A model generated the notes under the pieces. That model did not search any database. It was given only the letters and a program-made list of their open reading frames with translations, and was not told the origin of the DNA. A stretch of DNA of 64,000 nt from JAZDOK01 sp043798715. Its GTDB lineage: Bacteria > Vulcanimicrobiota > JAZDOK01. Position 1 is the stretch's first letter. Each line of letters begins with the position of its first letter. Shown here in pieces: positions 36,461-44,843 of this stretch. The position numbers and the translations under genes are program-made. Location of the stretch: positions 1 to 64,000 of the forward strand of contig JAZDOK010000030.1 of assembly GCA_043798715.1 (NCBI GenBank), read 5' to 3'.

Positions 36461-36490
36461 ATTCTATCAGAAAAAGCCCTGGAAAGGCAA
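36461..36490 (-). promoter_or_regulatory. Promoter for the GT2 gene (leaderless arrangement)
   Basis: On the minus strand TTGCCT (36485-36490) and TAGAAT (36461-36466) are 18 bases apart. The -10 ends six bases before the ATG at 36454, so transcription should start at or next to the start codon. No ribosome site is present. Confidence 0.5.
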
Positions 36491-36494
36491 GACA

Positions 36495-36538
36495 CATGAC
36501 AACAATAAGGGCGACGCATGACAACAAAAGGGGCGACG
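36495..36538. repeat. 22-bp direct repeat, two copies
   Basis: CATGACAACAA(T/A)A(A/G)GGGCGACG occurs at 36495-36516 and again at 36517-36538. The second copy runs into the palindrome that follows. Confidence 0.75.
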
Positions 36539-36551
36539 CATGCGTCGCCCC
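36530..36551 (-). terminator. Perfect 22-bp palindrome, likely terminator of the 79-aa gene or dispersed element
   Basis: GGGGCGACGCA is followed directly by TGCGTCGCCCC. Read on the minus strand, after the 79-residue gene, the hairpin is followed by TTTTGTTGT, which suits an intrinsic terminator. The TAGGGGCG...CGCCCC form also recurs at 27596, so it may belong to a dispersed palindromic family. Confidence 0.55.
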
Positions 36552-36578
36552 TACTACCTTAGATTTCGTTCTACCTGG

Positions 36579-36818
36579 TTAACTCCGGATGTACTCGTCC
36601 CACTTGTTGAACATCTTGTCGGTTGTCTTGGCCTTGTTGACCGTCACATCCTGCTGAATCTCGAAGATCTTTGTCTGCGTGTCCTGCAGGATTTTCCAGC
36701 GCTCCATCTGCTGCTTCTGAGCATCGGCCTGCATCTGAATGCCGACTGTCATGGCATTGTTGTAGTCGTTCTGCTGTAGCTGGGTTGCTGAGAAAATGTT
36801 TGAGAGCACTCCACCCAT
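36579..36818 (-). CDS. Small helical hypothetical protein (79 aa)
   Basis: I do not recognise this protein. It has a strong Shine-Dalgarno (GGGGAGG, nine bases from the ATG), a candidate promoter, and a hairpin with T-run downstream, so it is a convincing single-gene unit. The first ~30 residues (MGGVLSNIFSATQLQQNDYN) are uncharged and polar; the rest is predicted helix rich in Gln, Lys and Met (DAQKQQMERWKILQDTQTKI). There is no signal peptide, membrane segment or cysteine. It could be a small structural, chaperone-like or secreted protein. The neighbours (GT2, aroE) give no functional clue. Confidence 0.75.
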   Translation of the reverse strand: MGGVLSNIFSATQLQQNDYNNAMTVGIQMQADAQKQQMERWKILQDTQTKIFEIQQDVTVNKAKTTDKMFNKWDEYIRS

Positions 36819-36842
36819 CTTTTATTCCTCCCCTCGTTTATT

Positions 36843-36859
36843 GGGATCCTCTGGATCCC
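36843..36859 (-). promoter_or_regulatory. Leader hairpin upstream of the 79-aa gene
   Basis: GGGATCC and GGATCCC form a 7-bp stem with a 3-base loop, about eight bases 5' of the ribosome site. There is no T-run in the minus direction, so it is more likely an mRNA-stabilising leader hairpin than a terminator for aroE. Confidence 0.4.
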
Positions 36860-36869
36860 TTTCTTGTTC

Positions 36870-36899
36870 CTAATATCACGCCAAAACGGAAAAAGTAAA
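36870..36899 (-). promoter_or_regulatory. Candidate promoter for the 79-aa gene
   Basis: TTTACT (36894-36899) and TATTAG (36870-36875) on the minus strand are 18 bases apart. Each matches four of six consensus bases. The leader would contain the hairpin and the GGGGAGG ribosome site. Confidence 0.35.
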
Positions 36900-36917
36900 G
36901 GGGGGGTGATCCGGCGC

Positions 36918-37808
36918 TCAGGTTTTCAGGGCTTTAAGGGCCGCCTCCCGCATCAGGGAGAGAGGGGGTTTTCTCCCTGTCCAGATCTCAAAGGAGCGGG
37001 CGCCCTGGTGGATGAGCATTCCGAGGCCGTTTGAGGCGTGGAGGCCCCGCTCCCGGGCCTCCCTGAGAAGGCGCGTCTCAAGCGGGTTATAGATGAGATC
37101 GAAGACGAGAAGCGAGGGATTTACTTCTTCCGGGAAGGTGAGCGGCATTTCATCCGTTCCCGGATACATACCGAGCGGCGTGGCATTGATGAGAAAGTCG
37201 GCTTTCCGAAGATCCTCTGCCAGGATCTCTTCATCCCGCCGGGAGGACTCTTCTGTAAGAAGAGAGGGAAATCCCGACAGAAGATCCCTGGCGAGGGCCT
37301 TTCTTTTTTCCTCGTTGCGGGAAAAAAGATAAATTCCCCCCAGCCCCCGGGAGGCCATGGCGAAGGCGACGGCCCGGGCGGCCCCTCCGGAGCCGAGGAG
37401 CAGGGCTCTCTTCCCTGCTATTTCCTCCCCGACTTCCTCATTCCAGGCGGCCAGGAATCCGCCCGCGTCGGTATTCTCCCCGCGAACTATCCCCCCCTCA
37501 AATACGAGGGTGTTGACCGCCCCGATTTTTCGGACCTCTTCCGGTATTTCGTCCAGAAGAGGAACGATTTTTTCCTTGTAAGGTACGGTGACGTTGAGCC
37601 CCCGCGCCCCGAGAGACTTTAATCGGGATATGAGGTCTGGCAGGGAATTTTCGCTCACGGGGAGGGACAGGTAGAGATATGGAAGACTCAGGGCTTTGAG
37701 AGCGGCGTTGTGAATGAATGCCGAGAGGCTGTGCTCAAGGGGCCAACCGACGATTCCTAAGATTTTAAAGCCTTGCGGGAGGTCGTTTAATGTCATCAGG
37801 CTATCCAT
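36918..37808 (-). CDS. aroE: Shikimate dehydrogenase
   Basis: This enzyme reduces 3-dehydroshikimate to shikimate with NADPH, the fourth step of aromatic amino acid synthesis. The 296-residue protein has the N-terminal substrate domain (GWPLEHSLSAFIHNAALKAL; NVTVPYKEKI with the catalytic Lys; GAVNTLV; GENTDAGGF) and the Rossmann domain with LLLGSGGAARAVAFA and NATPLGMYPG. C-terminal GLGMLIHQGA is also typical. Length is normal. The ATG at 37808 lacks a clear Shine-Dalgarno; a second ATG lies four codons in. It lies 63 bases after aroA, likely the last gene of the dapA-UDG-RNase J-aroA-aroE unit, so two shikimate-pathway genes sit together. Confidence 0.95.
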   Translation of the reverse strand: MDSLMTLNDLPQGFKILGIVGWPLEHSLSAFIHNAALKALSLPYLYLSLPVSENSLPDLISRLKSLGARGLNVTVPYKEKIVPLLDEIPEEVRKIGAVNTLVFEGGIVRGENTDAGGFLAAWNEEVGEEIAGKRALLLGSGGAARAVAFAMASRGLGGIYLFSRNEEKRKALARDLLSGFPSLLTEESSRRDEEILAEDLRKADFLINATPLGMYPGTDEMPLTFPEEVNPSLLVFDLIYNPLETRLLREARERGLHASNGLGMLIHQGARSFEIWTGRKPPLSLMREAALKALKT

Positions 37809-37871
37809 TTTACGACAATTGCAACCTCATGGTCGGAATCTCCCTCTGTTCTTTCTGCGTAATTTGTGGTT

Positions 37872-39173
37872 TCACATTCCTTTTTCTAATATATCCCAGA
37901 ATCCCGGGAAGGATATGTCGGTGCATTCGGCGTCCTCGATGAGGCTCTCTCCCTCGGCGGCCAGAGCGGCGATGGCCAGGGCCATCGCGATGCGATGGTC
38001 GTTGAAACTTTTAAGACGGGCGCCTTTCAGACGGACCGGGCCTTCCACCGTGAGTCCGTCCGGGAATTCCTCGATCCTGGCCCCCATTTTTTGAAGCTGG
38101 CCCGCGATGGCGGCAATGCGATCGCTCTCCTTCAGGCGCAGTTCCCGGGCACCCCGTATGCGGGTCAGGCCCCGGGCCTGGGTGGCCGCGACGGCCAGGA
38201 TGGGGATTTCGTCTATGAGAAGGGGCACTATCCCGGAGGGAACATCCATTCCTCGGAGGGAGGAGCTTTCGATCTGGAGGTCTCCGGAAGGCTCCCATTC
38301 AGCCTCCCTCATATTTGAAATGGCGATCTTTCCGCCCATTTCCCGCAGAATGGAAAGAAAACCGGTGCGGGTGGGGTTGAGGCCGATTCCCGGCATACTG
38401 AGGCGCGCTTCCGGCAGTATGGCTCCCGCCGCCAGGAAAAAAGAGGCCGAAGAGAGGTCTCCGGGGACGTGAAAACAAGCCGGGTTTAAAGAACCGCCAT
38501 TTTTGACAAGAATTCTTCGCCCGGAGCCGCTCAAGTCCGTCTCAAAGGAGATGGCCCCCCCCATGGCTTTCATCATCCGCTCCGTGTGATCGCGGCTTGT
38601 TTGTTTTTCCACTAGAATGGTCTCCCCCTCGGCCATGAGGGAGGCCAGTAAAATCGCGGACTTTACCTGCGCCGAGGGGAGGTCCATTGAATATTCAAGA
38701 CCCCTCAAGCTTCCACCCCTTATGGAGAGAGGCGGAAATTGGCCTCCATCCCGTCCGTCCAGGCGGGCCCCCATCCTCCGGAGGGGTTCGGTTACCCGCC
38801 CCATTGGCCGGCGATTCAGGGAAGAATCTCCGGTTATGACGGTGAAAAAATCCTGCCCCGAAAGGATCCCGCAGAGGAGACGCATCGTCGTCCCGGAATT
38901 TCGGGCATCGAGCACCTCCCGGGGTTCCTTAAATCCGTGGAGACCGCCTCCAAAGACTTTGAGCGATGTGCCGGAGGTCCTCTCAATTATGATCCCCAGC
39001 TTTTCCAGGCATTTCGCGGTAGCCAGGCAGTCTTCCGATAGAAGGAAATTTTCAATCAGGGACTCGCCTTCCGCCATCGAGGTGAGGAGGAGGGCCCGGT
39101 GCGATATGGACTTGTCGGCAGGAATAGGGATCTCCCGATCCCATTTTTTACCGGCTCTTATAATTTTTCCCAT
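37872..39173 (-). CDS. aroA: EPSP synthase (3-phosphoshikimate 1-carboxyvinyltransferase)
   Basis: The enzyme condenses shikimate-3-phosphate with phosphoenolpyruvate, the sixth step of the shikimate pathway. The 433-residue protein begins with PADKSISHRALLLTSMAEG (substrate-binding Lys-Ser and Arg), has LDARNSGTTMRLLCG, the MDLPSAQVKSAILLA region, and the C-terminal LRLKESDRI and FNDHRIAMALA motifs. Both halves of the inverse alpha/beta fold are present. A GAGGG ribosome site lies eight bases before the ATG. It starts 14 bases after the end of the RNase J gene and precedes aroE. Confidence 0.96.
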   Translation of the reverse strand: MGKIIRAGKKWDREIPIPADKSISHRALLLTSMAEGESLIENFLLSEDCLATAKCLEKLGIIIERTSGTSLKVFGGGLHGFKEPREVLDARNSGTTMRLLCGILSGQDFFTVITGDSSLNRRPMGRVTEPLRRMGARLDGRDGGQFPPLSIRGGSLRGLEYSMDLPSAQVKSAILLASLMAEGETILVEKQTSRDHTERMMKAMGGAISFETDLSGSGRRILVKNGGSLNPACFHVPGDLSSASFFLAAGAILPEARLSMPGIGLNPTRTGFLSILREMGGKIAISNMREAEWEPSGDLQIESSSLRGMDVPSGIVPLLIDEIPILAVAATQARGLTRIRGARELRLKESDRIAAIAGQLQKMGARIEEFPDGLTVEGPVRLKGARLKSFNDHRIAMALAIAALAAEGESLIEDAECTDISFPGFWDILEKGM

Positions 39174-39187
39174 GTCGGTCGCCCTCT

Positions 39188-40963
39188 TCAGACTTCCAGG
39201 ATGACGGGGACGATAATCGGCTTACGTTTCGTCTTTTCATAGAGAAACCTGGCCAGAGTCTGTTTTATGGAATTTTTCAGGACTAAAAGATCGGTCTCTC
39301 CCCGGCTGCCGCTTTTTTCAAGGGCCTCCCGGACCTTCATCCGGGCCTCTTCCATGAGTTCCTCGCTCTCCCTGACGTAGACGAAGCCGCGGGATATGAC
39401 TTCGGGGCCGGATAGGATGGCCCGGCTCTGCCCGTCCAGGCTCACGATAGCCAGGCAGACCCCATTCTGGGATAGAAGACGGCGCTCCCTGAGGACCGCC
39501 CTTCCGATATCCCCGATGCCGAGGCCGTCCACCAGGATGTCCCCGAGCGGTATTTTCCCGCGCAGCCGGGCCCCTTCCCCGGAGAACTCCAGGACATCGC
39601 CGTCTTCCAGAAGGAAGATGTTCTCAGGCGCAACTCCGGTTTCTTTGGCGAGTCTCCCATGGTGAACCAGGTGGCGGTACTCCCCGTGGACGGGAACGAA
39701 GTTCTTCGGCCGGATGAGCTCCAGGAGCTTCCTGAGCTCGTCGCGGCTGGCGTGCCCGGAGACATGGATCTTGGGTCCGATTTCTTCGGTGACTTGTTCG
39801 GACTTGGGGGCCAGATTGTAGATGACCTCCGCCCCCAGGCGGAAGAGGAGGTTGATGTTGTTCATTACGAGGGTTTCGTTTCCTGGAACCGGCGTAGCCG
39901 AAATTATGACCGTGTCTTTTTCCTTGATGGTGACCCACTTGTGGCTGCTGGTGGCCATCAGGGTCAAGGCCGACATCGGCTCCCCCTGGGAGCCGGTGGT
40001 GATGATGACCAGCTCTTCGTCCGGGCAGGAGGCAATCCGATCTACGTCGATGCGCATATCCGGCGGGAGCTTGAGATAACCGAGTTGAGTTGCGATCTCC
40101 ACCGTCTCCAGCAGGCTGCGCCCGATAAAGCAGATTCTCTTCTTGAAGAGGTAGGAGACGTCCACGATCTGCTGGATGCGCGGGATAGAGGAGGCAAATG
40201 TGGTGGTGATGATTCTCCCGGGCGCTCCCTGAAAGACGGTCTTAAGGGTCTCCCCCACCACCCGCTCCGAGGTGGAGTGCCCGGGGCGCTCCGCGTAGGT
40301 ACTGTCGGAAAAAAGGAGGAGGACTCCTTCATCCCCCAGTGCCGAAAGGCGTGCGAGGTCGGCGGTTTTCCCATCAATGGGGGTCTCGTCGAATTTGAAA
40401 TCGCCGCTGTGGACTACAGTGCCCAGCGGGGTCTTCACGATGAGACCCACGCCCTCGGAGATGCTGTGCACGGCCCTGAAAAACTCGACTTCAAAGGCGC
40501 CGAGTTTCAGGGTATCCCCTACTTTAATTTTCCGGAAATCCGGCTTTTCAAGCTCCTCGAACTCCGTCAGTTTTCCTTCGAGGAGCCCCAGGGTGAGTTC
40601 GGTCCCGTAGATGGGCACGGAAAGCTCCGGCAGAACGTAGGGCATGGCGCCGATGTGATCTTCGTGGCCGTGGGTGAGGATGATCCCTTTCACCTGATCG
40701 GCGTGTTCGACCAGATAGCTGATGTCCGGTATTACCAGATCCACTCCCAGCATCTCATCGGTGGGAAACATGAGTCCGGCGTCGATAACCAGGATGGAAT
40801 CCTCGTAGTGAAGAGCGAGCATGTTCTTGTCGATCTCACCCAGACCGCCGAGGGGGACAACCCGAAGGGTCCCCGGGGGCGGGAGCGGAAACGGGGACGC
40901 ACCGAGGTCGTCGCCCGGCAGGGAAGAAATAAGACTGTTACTGATGAGGCATGATCCGCCCAT
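39188..40963 (-). CDS. rnj: Ribonuclease J
   Basis: RNase J is a beta-CASP metallo-beta-lactamase nuclease with 5'-exonuclease and endonuclease activity in mRNA decay and rRNA maturation. The 591-residue protein has VPLGGLGEIDKN, the metal motif THGHEDHIGAMPYV, HSISEGVGL and VHSGDFKFDETP, the beta-CASP part with ITTTFASSIPRI and ITTGSQGEPMSAL, then SGHASRDEL and PVHGEYRHL, and a C-terminal oligomerisation domain. An N-terminal ~35-residue extension with Pro-rich SPFPLPPPG precedes the catalytic core. The ATG overlaps the UDG stop as TAATG, so translation is coupled. RNase J next to dapA is a known arrangement in Firmicutes. Confidence 0.95.
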   Translation of the reverse strand: MGGSCLISNSLISSLPGDDLGASPFPLPPPGTLRVVPLGGLGEIDKNMLALHYEDSILVIDAGLMFPTDEMLGVDLVIPDISYLVEHADQVKGIILTHGHEDHIGAMPYVLPELSVPIYGTELTLGLLEGKLTEFEELEKPDFRKIKVGDTLKLGAFEVEFFRAVHSISEGVGLIVKTPLGTVVHSGDFKFDETPIDGKTADLARLSALGDEGVLLLFSDSTYAERPGHSTSERVVGETLKTVFQGAPGRIITTTFASSIPRIQQIVDVSYLFKKRICFIGRSLLETVEIATQLGYLKLPPDMRIDVDRIASCPDEELVIITTGSQGEPMSALTLMATSSHKWVTIKEKDTVIISATPVPGNETLVMNNINLLFRLGAEVIYNLAPKSEQVTEEIGPKIHVSGHASRDELRKLLELIRPKNFVPVHGEYRHLVHHGRLAKETGVAPENIFLLEDGDVLEFSGEGARLRGKIPLGDILVDGLGIGDIGRAVLRERRLLSQNGVCLAIVSLDGQSRAILSGPEVISRGFVYVRESEELMEEARMKVREALEKSGSRGETDLLVLKNSIKQTLARFLYEKTKRKPIIVPVILEV

Positions 40964-41535
40964 TATAGGAGCATCCTTTCTTTTTTGAGCAATTCGGCCA
41001 GATTGGCGAAGTCCGTCTCCATCGTCTTTCTTAAATTGACGTTATAGAGGGCTGCGGCCGGATGGTAGAGCGGGAAGAATACCAGCCCGCCTTTGCGGAC
41101 AGCCCTCCCGTGCATCCGGGAGATGGTCTCCTCCGTTTTTAAAAGGGTGGCCAGTGCATGGTTCCCCAGGGGACATATGAGCCTTGGACGAAGGAGGGCC
41201 ACCTGCTCCCTCAAATAAGGGAGGCATGTTTCTTTCTCCCCCGGCAGGGGATCGCGGTTTCCGGGGGGGCGGCACTTGACCACGTTGGTGATGAAGATTT
41301 CCTCCCTCGCCAGGCCGATCTCCCCCAGGAGTTCGTTGAGCAGTCTTCCGGCGGCGCCGACGAAGGGCTTTCCCTCCTCGTCCTCCTGGCGGCCGGGTCC
41401 CTCTCCCACCATCATGAGCGAGGCAGAGGAGGAGCCGTCTCCTGGAACGGCCTGGATTCTTTCACCGGAAAGGCCGCATTTTCTGCAGGCGCGAATTTTA
41501 AGAGCAATTTTCTCTAAGGCGGCGGATTTTTCCAT
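40963..41535 (-). CDS. Uracil-DNA glycosylase, family 4 (Fe-S type)
   Basis: The enzyme removes uracil from DNA for base excision repair. The 190-residue protein has CRKCGLS near the N-terminus, MVGEGPGRQEDEEGKPFVG as motif 1, VVKCRPPGNRDP, the cysteine in EKETCLPYL, and FPLYHPAAAL as the last motif. The four cysteines match the 4Fe-4S site of family 4/5 enzymes; the GEGPG(R)xEDExG active-site motif fits family 4. The frame starts one base after the dapA stop and ends in a one-base overlap with RNase J, so all three genes are tightly coupled. Confidence 0.93.
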   Translation of the reverse strand: MEKSAALEKIALKIRACRKCGLSGERIQAVPGDGSSSASLMMVGEGPGRQEDEEGKPFVGAAGRLLNELLGEIGLAREEIFITNVVKCRPPGNRDPLPGEKETCLPYLREQVALLRPRLICPLGNHALATLLKTEETISRMHGRAVRKGGLVFFPLYHPAAALYNVNLRKTMETDFANLAELLKKERMLL

Positions 41536-41536
41536 G

Positions 41537-42442
41537 TCAGGCAGTCGAAGAGGCCATCAAAAGATGGAGTTCCGTCATTATCTTTCCGAGGGCGGCCTCC
41601 TGGCTTTCCGTGGCCGGAAGGAGCGGCGGGCGCAGCCCCCCCGCATCAAAGCCCCTGAGTTTAAGCGCCGCTTTGACCAGGATTGGGTTGGTGGTGGTAA
41701 AGAGGCCCTTGAAAAGAGGGAACAGCTTGAGGTGGAGAGCCGTTGCCTCCCCGACCCGGCCGCTTTCGTGGGCATCCATCATGGCCCGCACCATCTCGCC
41801 CGCGACGTGGGTGGCCACGCTGATTACCCCCGTGCCACCCACGGAGAGGATGGGCAGGGTCAGGGAGTCGTCCCCGCTCATGATCCTGAATCCGGGAATA
41901 CTCCGGGTCTTCTGCGCTATTTCGCTTATCTGGTCGAGGTTTCCACTGGATTCCTTTACGGCGATGATGTTCTCAATTTTCGCCAGGGAGGCCAGGGTAT
42001 CGGGGGTGATGTTCATGCCGGTGCGCCCGGGAATGTTGTACACGATGATGGGGAGGCGGGTTGCGGCGGCCACCTGTCGGAAGTGGATGATGATGCCCTC
42101 CTGGGGCGGCTTGTTGTAGTAGGGAGCCACCACGAGAGCGGCGTCGGCCCCGGCCTCTTCGGCGGCCCGGGTGAAGTTGATGGAGTCTTTCGTTGAATTG
42201 GTGCCGGTTCCTGCGATGAGGGCGCCCCGCTTCCCGACGACGTCCCTGATGGTGCGGATGAGCTTTATTTTTTCCTCTTTGGTCAGGGTGGGGGATTCCC
42301 CCGTCGTACCGGCCACCAGGATTCCATCTGAGCCTTCGGCCAGGAGCATTTCCGCCAGTTCCGCCGCTTTTTTGTAATCCACCTCCAGGTTCCCGTCGAA
42401 GGGGGTGACCATGGCGGTGATGATTTTCCCGATCTGCATCAT
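41537..42442 (-). CDS. dapA: 4-hydroxy-tetrahydrodipicolinate synthase
   Basis: DapA condenses pyruvate with aspartate semialdehyde, the first committed step to lysine and diaminopimelate. The 301-residue TIM-barrel protein shows AMVTPFDGNLEVDY, VAGTTGESPTLT, APYYNKPPQEGI, the tyrosine motif VYNIPGRTGMNI and the Schiff-base lysine in IIAVKESSGNLDQI, then GDDSLTLPILSVGGTGVISV. Length and residues are normal for an active enzyme. The ribosome site GGAGAGAG precedes ATG-ATG at 42442. It heads the dapA-UDG-RNase J-aroA-aroE block, or follows the small membrane protein 25 bases upstream. Confidence 0.96.
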   Translation of the reverse strand: MMQIGKIITAMVTPFDGNLEVDYKKAAELAEMLLAEGSDGILVAGTTGESPTLTKEEKIKLIRTIRDVVGKRGALIAGTGTNSTKDSINFTRAAEEAGADAALVVAPYYNKPPQEGIIIHFRQVAAATRLPIIVYNIPGRTGMNITPDTLASLAKIENIIAVKESSGNLDQISEIAQKTRSIPGFRIMSGDDSLTLPILSVGGTGVISVATHVAGEMVRAMMDAHESGRVGEATALHLKLFPLFKGLFTTTNPILVKAALKLRGFDAGGLRPPLLPATESQEAALGKIMTELHLLMASSTA

Positions 42443-42467
42443 GGGTTCTCTCTCCTTTTAAGATTCC

Positions 42468-42785
42468 TCAGAGGGTTTTTCGCCCGATGGCCAGGCCGAT
42501 GAAAACTCCTACCAGGGCGGTCATCGAGCCGATGCCAACAAAAAGCGCATAGAATATATAATTAACCGAAAAGCCGGTCCAGCCGGAGGAAGAGCCACGC
42601 CCCAGGCCGATGAATGGCATGAAGACCGTGGAGACGATGAGGCCCGCCAAAAGACCTATAACTCCCCCCATCACGCATGAGAGCAGGGTGCGGAAGGAGG
42701 GTTTCTTAATCCTCCGATAAAAAACAGCCAGGAGCAGAAGAAGAATCCCTCCCCCGGCCAGCCACTTTAGAACCATAATCAGCAC
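42468..42785 (-). CDS. Small multi-pass membrane protein (hypothetical)
   Basis: The 105-residue protein has three or four hydrophobic segments: WLAGGGILLLLLAVF, then CVMGGVIGLLAGLIV, then IFYALFVGIGSMTALVG running into FIGLAIG. A Lys/Arg-rich loop (YRRIKKPSFR) follows the first. The start is GTG at 42785 with GGGAG upstream; an ATG three codons in is an alternative. I recognise no family. It lies 25 bases upstream of dapA on the same strand and may be co-transcribed. The gap to argF on the other side (42786-42965) shows no convincing promoter to me. Confidence 0.6.
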   Translation of the reverse strand: MLIMVLKWLAGGGILLLLLAVFYRRIKKPSFRTLLSCVMGGVIGLLAGLIVSTVFMPFIGLGRGSSSGWTGFSVNYIFYALFVGIGSMTALVGVFIGLAIGRKTL

Positions 42786-42965
42786 AGGGATCTTTTCTCC
42801 CTGCCGCCGGATTTTTCCTGCGTCGTCCGAGGAGACCGCTTGAGGAGGGAATTTGCACTGCGGGGAGAAATAACATTTCGAAGAAATTTCAGAATAAGGA
42901 ATGCAGGAGCCGGTGGAATTTTATTTCCTGTCTCGTGTGTTCTCATTTTAAAGAGGAGGTTCGCC

Positions 42966-43901
42966 ATGTCGGTCACCATGAAAGGGAGGAGCCTGCTGTC
43001 CATCAACGACCTGAACCTGGAGGAAATCGAGCAGATATTCAAGACCACCGAGTTACTCAAGCTTAAGTCCAAGATGGGCCAGCCGCACCCGCTCCTGGCC
43101 GGTAAAACCCTGGGAATGATATTTGAGAAATCCTCCACCCGCACGCGTGTTTCTTTTGAGGTGGGGATGTATCAGCTTGGCGGCTACGCCCTCTATCTTT
43201 CCTCCTCTGATCTTCAACTGGGGCGGGGGGAGACAATCGCTGATACCGCCAGGGTCCTGAGCCGCTACGTGGACGGGATAATGGCCCGGGTCTTTGCCCA
43301 CCGGACAGTGGAGGACCTGGCCTCCTTTGGCGTCGTTCCCGTCATCAACGGTCTCTCCGACTCCGAGCACCCCTGCCAGGCGCTGGGAGACCTCTTCACC
43401 GTGCTGGAGAAAAAAGGACGCCTGCGGGGACTCAAGATGGCTTACATCGGGGACGGGAACAACGTATGTCACTCGCTCCTTCTGGCGGCCGCCAAGGTTG
43501 GAATGAATATTTCCACCGCCCACCCACAAGGGTATTTTCCCAATGAGGAGACTGTGCGCCTGGCCCGCCAGATTGCCGATAAGACTTCGTGCCAGATATC
43601 CATTGATACGGACCCCCTGAAAGCCGTCGTGGGGGCCGATGTCATCTATACCGATGTCTGGACCAGCATGGGACAGGAGAAGGAAAAAGAAGAGCGCCTT
43701 AAAGCCTTCAAGGCTTATCAGATCAAGAACGAACTTCTCGCCATGGCCGCCTCCGAGGTACTTGTCATGCACTGCCTGCCGGCCCACCGGGGAGAAGAGA
43801 TCACCGATGAGGTGATGGACGGCCCCCATTCCGTGGTTTTCGACGAGGCGGAAAACCGCCTCCACATACAGAAGGCCATCATGGCTCTTCTTATAGGCTG
43901 A
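42966..43901 (+). CDS. argF: Ornithine carbamoyltransferase
   Basis: OTC makes citrulline from ornithine and carbamoyl phosphate in arginine synthesis. The 311-residue protein has the carbamoyl-phosphate motif FEKSSTRTRVSFE, the HPCQALGDL motif, DGNNVCHSLLLAAAK, DVWTSMGQEKE for the ornithine side and the MHCLPAHRGEEIT loop. The ATG at 42966 has GAGGAGG just upstream and matches the normal OTC N-terminus (GRSLLSINDLN); a longer frame from 42840 was not used. It stands alone between the divergent small membrane protein and the MBL hydrolase 101 bases downstream. No other arginine genes are in the window. Confidence 0.96.
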   Translation: MSVTMKGRSLLSINDLNLEEIEQIFKTTELLKLKSKMGQPHPLLAGKTLGMIFEKSSTRTRVSFEVGMYQLGGYALYLSSSDLQLGRGETIADTARVLSRYVDGIMARVFAHRTVEDLASFGVVPVINGLSDSEHPCQALGDLFTVLEKKGRLRGLKMAYIGDGNNVCHSLLLAAAKVGMNISTAHPQGYFPNEETVRLARQIADKTSCQISIDTDPLKAVVGADVIYTDVWTSMGQEKEKEERLKAFKAYQIKNELLAMAASEVLVMHCLPAHRGEEITDEVMDGPHSVVFDEAENRLHIQKAIMALLIG

Positions 43902-44002
43902 GAGCCCTCGCCTTCCGGCATGTCAGCCGTCGTTGTAAACAGATAGGAATTGGCTGCCGGCATGTGGAACTGGAAATGGATCGTCATTGATGGAGGCGTT
44001 CT

Positions 44003-44842
44003 ATGAGAATAAAATTCTGGGGCACCCGGGGCTCGATTCCCTCGCCCGGCGAGAGCACTGTGAAGTACGGCGGAAATACACCCTGCGTCGAGGTGCAACT
44101 CGCCGGGGGCCAGGAGATAATCATCGACGCCGGAAGCGGAATCCGCAAACTCGGGAAGGCCCTTATGGGACGTCAAAAAGGCGGAGAGATATACCTTTTT
44201 CTGACCCATCCCCACTGGGATCATATCCAGGGGTTTCCCTTCTTCGAACCGGCCTACCTCCCGGAATGGCTCATCCACTTCCACGGTTGCACCGTCTCCA
44301 ATCGCAAGATGCAGCAGATCCTGGGAGATCAGATGGAAGGCGTCTATTTCCCCATTGTTTTCAATAACCTCAAGGCCCAGTTTGAGTTCCTGGAAGAGTG
44401 CGATGATGAGATCGCCCTGGGAGACAGCCGGATTCACTTTATCCGCCTCAATCACCCCGTCCTCTGCCAGGGTATGCGTTTCAGTGAAAACGGCAAATCC
44501 TTTGTCTTTATGACGGATAACGAACTGGATTCCAACGTAGAAATGGCCTCCTGGGAGGACATGGTCGACTTCATCAAGGGAGCCGACCTCCTCGTGCACG
44601 ACGCCCACTACACGGATGAGGAAATTAAGCACCGCCGGGGGTGGGGCCACTCCTCCTATGTCCGGGTGCTGGACCTGGCCCGCGACGCAGGAGTGAAGGC
44701 ACTCGGCCTTTACCACTACGACCCGGATCGAACCGACGAGCAGGTGGACAGCATAGTGGAGGACGCCCGCCGCCGGATCCGGGAGGCGGGATGGTCCTTT
44801 TCCTGTTTCGGCGTCGAGGAGAGCATGGAAATCAAGCTGTAG
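44003..44842 (+). CDS. MBL-fold metal-dependent hydrolase
   Basis: The 279-residue protein is a metallo-beta-lactamase-fold enzyme of the PhnP / cyclic-nucleotide phosphodiesterase-like group: FWGTRGSIPSPG, KYGGNTPCVEV, IIIDAGSGIRKLG, the metal motif THPHWDHIQG, FMTDNE, LLVHDAHYT and LYHYDPDRTDEQ. The GTRGS-P start with an N-terminal GGNT is frequent in proteins annotated as cyclic phosphodiesterases, but the substrate cannot be told from sequence. It has GGAGG before its ATG. nth starts one base after its stop, so the two are probably co-transcribed. Confidence 0.82.
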   Translation: MRIKFWGTRGSIPSPGESTVKYGGNTPCVEVQLAGGQEIIIDAGSGIRKLGKALMGRQKGGEIYLFLTHPHWDHIQGFPFFEPAYLPEWLIHFHGCTVSNRKMQQILGDQMEGVYFPIVFNNLKAQFEFLEECDDEIALGDSRIHFIRLNHPVLCQGMRFSENGKSFVFMTDNELDSNVEMASWEDMVDFIKGADLLVHDAHYTDEEIKHRRGWGHSSYVRVLDLARDAGVKALGLYHYDPDRTDEQVDSIVEDARRRIREAGWSFSCFGVEESMEIKL

Positions 44843-44843
44843 C

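Noticed and set aside
39659..40954. 431-residue plus-strand frame
   Set aside because: It is antisense to RNase J, which has all catalytic motifs.
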